Shown here one piece after another: positions 11,640 to 22,640 of a stretch of DNA of 64,000 nt. The stretch spans positions 62,001-126,000 of the forward strand of contig NW_019775439.1 in assembly GCF_001039355.2 (NCBI RefSeq), given 5' to 3'. Each line of letters begins with the position of its first letter. Positions within the stretch are counted from its first letter, which is position 1. The notes under the pieces were generated by a model. It was not told the DNA's origin. It saw nothing but the letters and a program-made list of their open reading frames with translations, and made no database searches. Source of the stretch: Lingula anatina. Its lineage: Eukaryota > Brachiopoda > Lingulata > Lingulida > Lingulidae. The position numbers and the translations under genes were made by a program.

Positions 11640-12475
11640 CCCAGCGGGCAAATTATGTTGTTTTAACCTTGAAACAACGTTGAACCATAACGTTGAGAAG
11701 ACATTGGATAAACATTGGATTTGAAAGTTGTGTCAACCTCAGATAACAACGTTGTATCAACGTCAAAAAACAATGTTATATCAACCCCACCCAGCGGGAA
11801 ACTACAACGCACAAAAATTCTAACGTACACCGTAAAAGGCATCTAAGTGCCTGCTTTGTCTGAAATTTTCAAAGCATTTATTTCCTTAACATGTTTTGCA
11901 CCCAAGCATGGTACACCTTTTTAGCCTGGATGTGTTTAGCAGTAGGACATGTTTGATGGTTAAATATATGTAGGGTATATATGTATGGTCTTTAAATTAA
12001 AATTTCCAAGGTTAAGATTAATATATATATAACAAAGTCACAGTCACCTCAACCTGTCTATCTTTAACAGGTTACCAAGAACTGGCAACTTTATTGACAC
12101 ATTTACAGCAACTTATTCATCCTAGTGTTAGCTGACCTTGCAAGGAATTCACTTTATTGGAATGTATTTCTGAACAACAAGTTAAGAAAATTCACTAGTT
12201 CACTAAAGACACAAAACAACTGTCACTTTTACTTTAAAACCCCTTTGTTATTATTTTGATCAATTTAGTTTTAGTATTTATAAACAAAGTATCACGTTTT
12301 TCAATAATTAATATTTTAAATTACAATCCATAATTGCAGGGTTGTGTCAATGACCAAATACAACGATGACCAAAATACAACGTTGAGTCAACGTCGCATT
12401 ACGACGGTGATTTGGCGTGGCTGGAACAACGTTGATTTTACGTTGAATATAGGTAGATCAACGGCAATTCAACGT
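11640..12475. mobile_element. CAACGTTGA-rich non-autonomous element, right end truncated
   Basis: Begins cccagcgggcaaattatgtt and is rich in caacgttga motifs in both end regions, with a non-coding centre. It matches 39808-40774 in the opposite orientation. Similarity ends at about 12475, roughly 50 bp before the expected right terminal repeat. It has no open frame for a transposase, so it was presumably mobilised in trans. Family not recognised. Confidence 0.65.
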
Positions 12476-12660
12476 GACCACGAACTCGTTTGATAGGCAA
12501 ATTCACCGTTTCCTGGCAAAAAAAAAAAAAAAAAAAAAAAAAGAACGCAATTTCCAAGACCACAGGTCATTAGATCGTGGTAGACTGATTTGACCAGCCG
12601 TTGCACACAGAGAAAGGAACATGTTCATTGGATAGTTTACAAAGGTATGAGTGCCGCATA

Positions 12661-14923
12661 TCCAGCGGGTATACAGTAAAATCCTCTCACGCAGTGAATA
12701 ATGAAGTCGGAAATCAACACTCTCCGACTTTCTATCAAAATGAAAGGTATCGGTGCCACATGCTTTAAATATAATAAAACTAACGAATCACTCGTTAAAA
12801 CCCGAATGATTTATCAAATTACAGTTATAACCAGTAATGTCGCCAACGGTCGGTGGTGACATATAATTTTGGTGCATAGACACAGTGGTACATGCACGAA
12901 TGTTTCAGTTTCTTAAACAACAATGCCAAATAGAAAGTCTCAAAACAGACGCTAAGAAGAAAAGTATTTTATATTGAATAGTATATTTTAATCTGGAAAA
13001 AGGAACGGGTTATCTCACACGCCTTCCAAGCGCCGTCCCTGCAGGGGCACAATAATTAAATCTCGACTCAATTCAACCGGTCGAGGGCTTAAAGGTTTAA
13101 TAAATTGAATTGACGACGCGTGGGGAGCCGTGTGAGAGGCGGAAGACCATTAAAAAGATTACGCGGCCTTCCTTTCATGTCGGTCCGCCATAATTAGGTC
13201 TTGGCCTTGCTAGACTTCAACTTTTCTCGATGTGAATGCTCTTTTAAAGGATGTTATAAATTAACAGGTGAAAAAGCCGGAAGTTAAAACCACTGTGGGT
13301 GCTTTGAAATTTGATACTATATTATCATGACACTGACTGTAAGGTTTTTGGGTTTGTTATATGTGTGTTTTGTAGCTTTTGCTGGTATAAGATATCACAA
13401 TTGATGCTTTAACCGTTTAGACTCTTTAATGTGAAACATTTGCTTTGTACTGGACCCCTGATACTGAGAGCTATAATCTACACGATTCAAAAGCTTCATG
13501 AGATCCCCATTTTTAAATTTACTCTTCTCCGGCCGGTTAGTTTTAAAAGTGAGGGTCCGGCGGACTCTGAGATGGCAGGACCTTCTAGCAGGTCATACCT
13601 GCTTGAACAACGGATAACGTTCAGAGATATGAAAAAAATGAGATTTGAAAACGTTAATCATGTGTACGTTGTGTATAGAGCAATGCTTCACGTAGCTACC
13701 TCTTGGAAATTTTGCTGCCATTTTTTTTTTTTTTTTTTTTTTGAGATCATGTTCTTTTAAAAGAAAAGTTTTTAATTTATTTATTTTTCTTTTTTATTTC
13801 CTTTTTTGCGAATCAGACATTTAGTGGAGTAGAGTTGTGTGGGGCTGGTTTGAAGTGGAGATGAAGGCGTGCATCTGGGCCGCACTTCATAGCTACACAA
13901 TTCAACCCTCACCTTCAGTAGATCCTCCTATGTGTAGCGATGGTATTTACTTTTGCTTTAGTTGTTGCGTGGACCAGCTGAGTTGTTACTGCAACTTATT
14001 AATCACATGAAATACTTGTACGTGTTGTTCATGAAAATGCCTTGTCTCTAAGGCAAAAATACCTCATTCATAACAACAAACTCTTTTATAATCACAATAA
14101 CCGTAGGCCTACATGATTAATTCTAATTATGAAAACCATGTAAATTAGTATAATAAAAATTACTATTATTATAATAAACAAAGATACTTCTAAGTAAAGT
14201 GAGCTCGAAATTACACTTAAAATACATGTAGTTAATAAACTGTTATGCAAGCTACTTTAGATATCAAACCATACCTTTACTCTGCGAGTAAGTAATAAAT
14301 GACCGCACAGAGCACGTGCTACATCGCCTTTTTTACAACTGACTATATGAATAATTGAACACATTACCGTATTGAGCACTGCTAGTAATTTCTCATCTAA
14401 TACAATCTGAACAAAACAAAAACATCGTGGAAATATGAAAATGATAACTTCTTAATAATTTCTGTCGTGTCGGCGACACTACGTACTGGGGCGTGTGTTT
14501 GACGTTGAATTTGACACATATCTTCTTTATTTGGAGTGTTTGATGTTGTAAATATGTTGTTTTTGTGTATCGTATTCAACAAAAACCTATTTGTATGCCT
14601 GTTTTAACAACATGATACAACATGACAGCTACGGTATGTTGATTACAGAGAGAATACTGCGACTATTAACTCTGTTCAAACCCAAGGCGCAACTCCGCGA
14701 CTTTTCCCTGAGCCCGGTTTCAATTCAGCCCTTTGAATCAAAAAGTCTGATAATCTAATACATGAATTACACAAGCAGCATATGTTCATGTTACATGCCC
14801 CTCGCCTAACATTACTCAAATCGTTATTTATGATGTGGAAACATGCACCAAAATATATGCACGTTATACGTCTTTTTGGGCAAACAATTCTTGGGGGTAT
14901 TCATTATCATTTCCACCAGGAAG
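12661..14923. other. 5' flank of gene 2; no gene seen
   Basis: AT-rich. Near 13013-13145 there are inverted matches (ttatctcacacgcc / gtgtgagaggcgg) with a GC-rich stretch suggestive of an old tRNA-derived SINE fragment, not a tRNA gene. Poly-T at 13722-13742. No coding support. Confidence 0.4.
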
Positions 14924-17900
14924 ATGGCCACCCCTTGTATCATCTACTCATGTGACCGTCAGAAGAAGAAAACGTGTAAGTTAACAACAATGGAGGCACT
15001 GCTACAAGACGCTAGAAGGCTGTTTGGTAAGTACCGACGTTTTCGCCAATATATTTTTTGTTGTTGCATTTTTAAAACCTAGTCTACATATATAATTGTC
15101 ACTGTGACATGGCAAAGTACTCCAAAAAAATAAAAATTGCAAAAATCATGTAAAATATTTATTTATACCTGCTTTGGAAGACGGAACAAAATGCTGACTA
15201 GAGTCGGGAGATTACAAAAGCGGAGTCATATCCCCATCGAGAAATGATAGACAATGAGATTAAGCAAGTTAATGTTAATTGCCCTATACTGCACCTTTCG
15301 TTTCTCGAAAATATGAGACCTCTTATTTTTATAACCCAAATCCGTAAAAGTGAAGGGTGTTCAAACGAGCAAATATTTAAGTTCAATAAAACCGTAGGCT
15401 ATTATACCAAAAGGGTAGAGTAATGTTTTTATTAATTTGATGTTATACGGTTATCTAATGTCTATATGTTAGGTTATGGGGAAGAAGAAAGGCTTTTCGT
15501 TGTTTTAGAGGGCAAAGGAGCAGAAATAGAAGATGAAGAAATTCTACTTGCCCTAGGACAGAAAACCAACGATGTTTTAGAGCTTGTGGTTGTGAATCAG
15601 ACCCGACAAGAATCATGGGGACCGGTGGAAGGTAGGCAAATTGACAGAAACGTGTTTTTTATATGAAAATTGAGTGCCGTCCAATTCAGTGCAGCAGCCC
15701 AAACTTGAATTTATTTCAAATGAGAATGGACATGCTGTTGAATGATTAATTTATTATGACCTGGTTTTTCCAGTGCCAAGCAAACTTACTAATCCAAACA
15801 TACAGACAATTAGCATCAACCAAAGCAACAACATCCAAATAGGAGACAGCAACAGTCTTCTTCAGAGAGATTATACGATCGCGAGGGATGTGGATGAAAT
15901 GTTGGATGTTGTGCCAGTCCAAGGTAAGTACTACCACATTAAGGGGCGGATCAAGGAACTTTCGCCCTGTCTCTTTTCAAAAGGAGAGAAATATATACAC
16001 ATTGTGACCTATATGTGCATAACACATTTAAATTCTATTATAAATTTGTAGACACCAATTTTTGCTAAACAATGCACAAAATCCACATTTGAATTCTTCC
16101 GTCTTAATATTCTGTACCAAGACAATTTTGATTAATATAGTGCATAATAACAAATATTTGCTGTAGTGACGCTACCACAAGTTCTGGATGCCCGTAAGTT
16201 ACATAAATTGTAGAAATATATCGAGTTTCATTCCAAATCAGGCAATACACGTGGCAACGAAAAGGTGTAATTTAATACACACAATGACCTTACAATGTAT
16301 CAAAATATGTTTTTATATATTCTCACGCCCCAAACCCCGCCAATCACAATACAAAAATCGTTGACAAAATTACAATCTTTAGATTTAAAGCAATTCTTTT
16401 AGATCTGTACTTTCGATCACTCTAGGTATATAGAGTGACTTTTAAATTTTACCCGCAACAGTAGAATTTAACTTATTTAAATCTCAAAAAGCTGAACGTG
16501 CATGGAGATTTAGCAAAAAATGTGTAGAAAATGTGTCGACAAAACACGAACATGTAATACCTCTACACAGTTCTCCATCACTAAAATCTTTTCTGAAATA
16601 CATTGGTTAATATAGTCTCAGTTTATACAATAAACGTAATTTAATACTCTATGTACATGTAGGAGGATGGATTTTTCATTTTTGGGTTAAGTAGGAAAGT
16701 GATGTCAGTGCTGCTAAGTCAAATTCTGTTTAGCTTTATTTACAGATGAAAGGCATTTCAACCAAAATGTATATGTACATGTTCATATTTTTTATGGATA
16801 GGCTCATATTGTATTATGAAGTTGATGTTGACCTGCTAACATTGAATATTGACATTAACGTTTATTTTGTATCACATACCTATTCAGAAGTTAATGATAT
16901 TGAGATGGTGGTGATTTTATCAACTGCAAATCCCTGAGGCTCTTCATGTAGCAAAAAAAAAAATGACAAACTTATTCGAAAAAGGACGAATATGTGGTGT
17001 CCTTATTATGGAAGCCAAGAAGTATGAGATAAGACGGCGTATGTCAAATGTTTGTGTTTATTACAAAGAAGACAGTTTGCTTTAATTTAAAGATAAAGAA
17101 AACATCCCTTCATTTCAGGAGAAAAAACGGAAGTTATTTCAGTGATACCTGATCCGTTACGTCGCCTGTATGCACTGATCTCACAGCCTAAGTTTTGGTA
17201 CGAGCTAGATAGGACTGCCCGCCAGGTGGACAGAAGCGAAGTCCTTAAGTACAGGGATGATAATGGATTCAATGTTCTACACGCTGCAGCGTTTCACAAT
17301 AACGAACGTGCAGTTCTGACAATATTCAGACATTTTGATTGGGCGAAACTTTCCACGCAGGTCACAAGCGGCACTCACCCTGGTGAGCTGGATGGTTGTA
17401 CTGCCAAAGAGATAGCTTTAAAGAAACATCACAAGAGTGTGGCAGACCGAATTGATTTAGTAGGAAAACTTGAGAGTGAATTGAAACCAATTCACAAGGC
17501 CGTAAGAAGTCAAAGTATTGATGAGATTAAAAAAACCTGCAATTGTGACCAAAACACCGTAAATATGACTGGCCCAGAAAAGTGTACACCACTTCACATT
17601 GCTGCCGGTGTAGGATTCCTAGATGGCGTGAAGCTGCTTCTCAAAATGGGTGCAGACCTGAATGCTGTCACAGAGTATGGTGAAACAGCCCTGGGTCGTG
17701 CCTGTAGGATGGGGTACGATGACGTGGTGGAGTACCTCACTAATCTAACGAACATTGACATCAAGAAAAGTGTTTGGTCAGATATGAGAGACTTAACGTG
17801 TCTCGATGCCGCAGCGATGGGTAACTACAGAGACATTTACGACAGGTTGCAGCGCCATGGTTTACCTGTGACCAGCAATACCCTGGTGTGTGCCGCATGG

Positions 17901-20626
17901 GGCGGTCACGTCGAGTTAGTGAAAGAAATAGCAGCAATGGTCGGAATCGATGTTAATTATCAGAACAAGTACGGGAACACCGCTCTGTGTGAAACATCAA
18001 GAAATGGTCATGTAGATGTGGTTAAGTGTTTGATAAATAAACATAAGGCAGACCCCAGTATTCAGAACAAAAACGGAAACACGGCTCTACACATTGCAGT
18101 TCTCAATAATGCAGGTCTGGATGTCGTGGAATGTCTGTTAGATGAAGGTGGTGCAGATCCAACCATCCTCAATAATGACGGAGAAGACCCAGCACACTGT
18201 GCCGCACGTTGTGGACAAGTACAATATTTGGATGCCGTTCTAAGAAGGAATCATGAACATAGGATTGATCCAAATATTCAAGACAAATACGGGAACACCG
18301 CTCTGTGTAAAGCATCAAGAAATGGTCATGTTGATGTGGTAAAGTGTTTGATAAATAAATATAAGGCGGACTCCAGTATTCAGAACAAAAACGGAAACAC
18401 GGCTCTACACATTGCAGTTCTCAATAATGTAGGCCTGGATGTCGTGGAATGTCTGTTAGATGAAGGTGGTGCAGATCCAACCATCCTCAATAATGATGGA
18501 GAAAACCCAGCACACTGTGTCGCACGTTGTGGACAAGTACAATATTTGGATGCCGTTCTAAGAAGGAATCATGAACATAGGATTGATCCAAATATTCAAG
18601 ACAAATACGGGAACACCGCTCTGTGTAAAGCATCAAGAAATGGTCATGTTGATGTGGTAAAGTGTTTGATAAATAAATATAAGGCGGACTCCAGTATTCA
18701 GAACAAAAACGGAAACACGGCTCTACACATTGCAGTTCTCAATAATGTAGGCCTGGATGTCGTGGAATGTCTGTTAGATGAAGGTGGAGCAGATCCAACC
18801 ATCCTAAATAACAATGGAGAAAATCCAGCACACGTGGCAGCAAAGAGTGGACAAGTGCAGTGTTTGGATGCCATTCTGAGAACACATCCTGGATTGATGA
18901 ACAAACGAGGTAATCTCTTGGGGGAGGTCTATTTAGTGCGCGGTAAAAATGGAGAAAGACCCGCGTGGCATTATGTTCTGGTGAAGAGGAAGCTTCTTGC
19001 AGACTTCTTAGTAAAAACAAATGGAGGAAGTTTAGATGTGGCAGATTACGGGAAGGTGTTGTACTCAGGATGGGGAAAAGATCCTCCCGGTGACAGTGTA
19101 AAGAAGATTCAAGACAAGTACAATAAGTGTGAAGATTCCGCACCCGAGGATTTAACCCCGCTCCACCACGCCGTTCTAGAACAACACCCCGCTGTGGTGG
19201 AAAAACTTCTGGAGCTTGGAGCTGACACAGACGTCCGCAATGCGTACAAACTGACACCGCTTCACTTGGCCTGTATGCGCGGTAACAGAGAAATTGTGAA
19301 ACTACTAGTGGAGGCAGGGGCAGACACAATGGCGGCAGACGACGATGGCGACACCCCACTTGACGTGGCCAAACTCTACCACCAGGATCTCACTGTTGCT
19401 TTTATGGAAAAGGTTGTGATAGTGAAATTCGTTAAGGTAAGTGGACATTGAAGCCAATAATTGTCGATTGTAATAATGCACTAAATTTATCATTTACTCT
19501 CAGCTTCAAAATTCTTATGTTACAGTGACATTTTTTTAATTATATATTTGATACTGTTTAAGATATTAAAATATCTAAGTAACTAAAAGCTTGGTGAATC
19601 TCTTATCCACAAAATATTCATTATATTAATAATATTATTTTCTCACTGTATTCCATTCTGATGAGCCGTGGGGCTCAAGGCTTTAATAGATTGAATTAAA
19701 TTGAGGCCTGCTACTTCAGGCCATATTGTGACATGTCTGAAATTTATGTGAATAGAAAGCAATAGTATACACACAGTCACGTGTAAACTGTTTGAAGTAC
19801 GATGATAAACGTTGGGCCTTGTGATAAACAGTATAGGATGGTGTCGTAACATATCTGGTAAGATTTCTGATTTATTAAGCGAATAAGGATTTTGTCCTGT
19901 TCGATTGTGTCTAAAATACAATGCTTTTTTTTTTTTTGCATGGCTACATGTACCTCCTTTAACTTTACTTACTCAGAGCAAAAAATGTAAACAAGTTAAA
20001 AGATTTTAAGGAGGAATGCCTAAAGGGATGTCTCATGTCTGTATTTTTTTCAAAATGTATTCACATTGTGGTCTCCTTACAGGATAGCATTCAACAACCA
20101 GCCAAAGAAATTATGGAGTTACTAGACCACAGCCTTGACAATGACGTCACATTGGATGTTTTGAAGACCCAACTTCACGATATAAGTATGCAACTTTGTT
20201 GTTTTTTTGACGATGAGTCAAGTGGAACCTAGTTGAACCACAATATTAAGAACTATATTCGACCATCTATATTTATTTAATCAGATAGACTTGACATGCA
20301 CATTTGCCTTTATATTAACTTAACAGAAGGACGGAACTCATCAACACTCATGTATTTAAACATGCAATGTGTATACTACAATAGTTTAAAACTTTTTCGG
20401 GCATAATGAAAGAACTGAGTGTAGTGTCAAAATTAAGTTTTTTTATGCCTCGTCTATCTAAAGTGTTGTTTATATCTTGTTCATTTTTCTTTTTGAACTG
20501 TTTATTTCAGTCCAGCGGTTGATGACGGGAGGCTTCTCTTGTTTGGCAAAACTAAATCCAGAAGAAGATTCTTCCAAACATTTTGAAAAGGAAACAAACA
20601 CCAAGAAAACAGACGAAGAGGAATGA
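14924..20626 (+). CDS. Gene 2: CIDE-N / RHIM-like / expanded ankyrin-repeat protein (982 aa)
   Basis: Exons 14924-15026, 15473-15631, 15774-15923, 17119-19436, 20083-20185, 20511-20626; the sum is 2949 nt and all phases agree. Exons 1-2 encode the CIDE-N-like domain (EALLQDARRL, FVVLEGKG, DVLELVVVN). Exon 3 carries a canonical RHIM-like core IQIG (residues 108-111). The ankyrin exon is about 740 nt longer than in gene 1 because a 106-residue unit (period 318 bp) is repeated, with copies near 17950-18265, 18266-18583 and 18584-18830; the last two are almost identical in DNA. The conserved PAWHYVLVKRK / SGWGKDPP segment lies near 18910-19130, followed by two or three more repeats. The tail exons match gene 1 closely. 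A possible 27-bp exon lies in intron 3 (separate entry). Its 3' end converges on the receptor-like gene at 22429-26523. Confidence 0.82.
15809..15853 (+). other. RHIM-like motif of gene 2 (core IQIG)
   Basis: Residues 100-114 read ISINQSNNIQIGDSN, with all RHIM consensus positions present (hydrophobic-Gln-hydrophobic-Gly, then Asn three residues after the Gly). It sits alone in a 150-nt exon bounded by phase-1 introns, as in the paralogues. Confidence 0.72.
16167..16193 (+). other. Possible 27-bp microexon in intron 3 of gene 2
   Basis: A pyrimidine-rich tract ends in tgtag, then 27 nt, then gtaagt. The segment is in phase 1 at both ends, matching the flanking exons, and adds nine codons with no stop between the RHIM exon and the ankyrin exon. 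I did not find it in genes 1 and 3. Chance occurrence cannot be excluded. Confidence 0.3.
17950..18830 (+). repeat. Intragenic 318-bp tandem repeat in the ankyrin exon of gene 2
   Basis: The landmark taagaaggaatcatgaac occurs at 18241 and again at 18559, exactly 318 bp apart. Each unit encodes about three ankyrin repeats (106 aa). Units 2 and 3 differ by only a few bases, while unit 1 is more diverged. Unequal crossing over or slippage within the exon kept the frame. Confidence 0.85.
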
Positions 20627-21145
20627 ATTGAGGTATTCGAACCATTAACGTGCGGCGTAAGGGTACCATATCATTGACCTTTTTCATAATCTATTCATAC
20701 ACAATGATGGAATCTTAATAGCCATTGCTAATATTCTGATTTTAGTAATAAGAAAGGCACGTATAATGCAAACCTGTAAATGGGAAATGCAGAGAATAAG
20801 TTCCTACAAATAGGATTCACTCGATTTCTTTCATCGAATGTTCCCTCATAACATGCAAGAAATTAAAATAGAAAGACCAGTAGTAATTTATGCGAAGAAT
20901 AATAATTTATGCAAATTTTATTTGATTTTTTTTTTTTTTTTAGGAACGAGAAGTGGGTTTCTGTTTAGTAGATGTACTTCAGAATGTTAAAGCAAGACGG
21001 GGTGTTTTCAAAATGGCGACATTGCACTTTAAGTGACTTCATATTATTAGCACATCGTTTCTAAAAGTGCATTTTAGTCTCTCTTTTTCTCTCTCTCTGT
21101 ACAATATGCCATGGTATATAATATATACATGTTATGTATGTATCC

Positions 21146-21185
<40 letters not shown>

Positions 21186-22640
21186 TTGTGTTTTAAAAGA
21201 AATATAGGTATTTCAGGAAACGACAAAGTTGGCGCAGTGTTGTAAATATCTTTGAACTGTAGTTGTAAAAACTTTTAGAGCCAAATACGTTGTTTATCAC
21301 CTTCTAGAGGAGCAAACATGCAGGTGACAATTAAATGAACCCATGCCTTACTTGTTAGTTTCTCTTTAGTTTACATGACAGATGGGGAAAAGTGTGCTAT
21401 TTATTCATGCACATACTATAGCTATTGAATTATTGCCACAGTTCGCATATTTATCAATTAATCGATTAATAAAATTATTTATTTGTAGATTTGAAAAAAA
21501 TTAGCCGTATATTGCTGTCCTAAACTTTGTGCGACTGTATGTAATGTATTTTTTTCTTTGACAAGATATGATGTGCTTAGAAATTGCACTTGTTGTGAAT
21601 CATTAATCATTAAAAATATATAATGCACCTGTAATACTATGTGCCGTGTGATTGCTAACACGATGCTATTTTACTGTAATCCTTTAAACATCCAACAATT
21701 AGGTTTGTAGCATAAAGATGCCGGGTATCTTTCAGAGGCATATTTTTAGTTGGACTTACTTCGCCGATGAGATCGTTAAGCTTGTGTTAGAACATGATCT
21801 TAGAAACTGCATATTCAAAATTTAAGATTGTTATAGTATGCCGTAACATTGGTTTTATATATACGGATTAACAGTAATACGCATCATATTATATCATTTA
21901 TCTATTTATTAAAATGACCAAAGCAATAGTAAGGAATCATCCAAAACTTATGCTTACCAAAAACAATTTGCGTATCCACGAGAAGAAAAAAAAATCGAGG
22001 AAATTTTCTTCCATTTTGTTTTAACGGTCTATCGATGTCATATTGCTTGCAAGTATTCTTTATATTTATTGGATAATTAATTCGTAGGTTGTATGATGGA
22101 ATGTTTTTTTTTTTTTTTTGTTTTTTTTTTCATGTAAACACAACCGGATTAAATTTTTGCCAACCAACACCTTATAGCTTACAATAAATGAAATACATTT
22201 AATGCATTTATGACGTGTGCATTTTATATTTGTCGGCCTTCTTATTTTCTAACTTATATTCTACAGACACGTTCAACGGCCAGTGCAAAACCCGTGTTTA
22301 ACTTGAAATCATGTCTTTGATATCTGACACTCTTCTTGGATGTTTATTCAGAGATCTGAAGATTGTTGCGCGTTCAAATATCCTATATGTTCCAGCTAGG
22401 GGTGCTTGTACAATTGCGAGACAATTCATTATTCACTGGACATGTAAATATACAGTTCATTATCTACCGTGCCGTCACCACTGATATCACAGCTGTAACT
22501 CTGCATAATGGACTCTGTGTCAAGGTTGGAGGCGTAGATATCATTTTGCACCATTCTTACAAAATCGCACCTGTCCTCTTCCGTTGGTTTTTGTAAATGT
22601 ATGCCGTCTTCACAACCATGGGTGTTCAAGTAACCGCTGT
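19437..22640. repeat. 3' half of gene 2 and flank, duplicated at 4156-7373
   Basis: Introns, tail exons and 3' flank match the gene 1 region closely. Differences are mainly homopolymer and dinucleotide lengths and small indels. The match ends inside the last exon of the neighbouring receptor-like gene. Confidence 0.75.
21147..21183. repeat. GT microsatellite downstream of gene 2
   Basis: About 18 GT units; the gene 1 copy (5878-5894) has about 8. Confidence 0.9.

Noticed and set aside
13013-13145. Possible tRNA gene in the GC-richer stretch
   Set aside because: No cloverleaf with acceptor, D, anticodon and T arms could be drawn; only inverted fragments similar to a decayed SINE.
18739-19359. 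206-codon minus-strand frame opposite the ankyrin exon of gene 2
   Set aside because: Antisense shadow of a conserved coding exon; equivalent shadows appear opposite genes 1 and 3.
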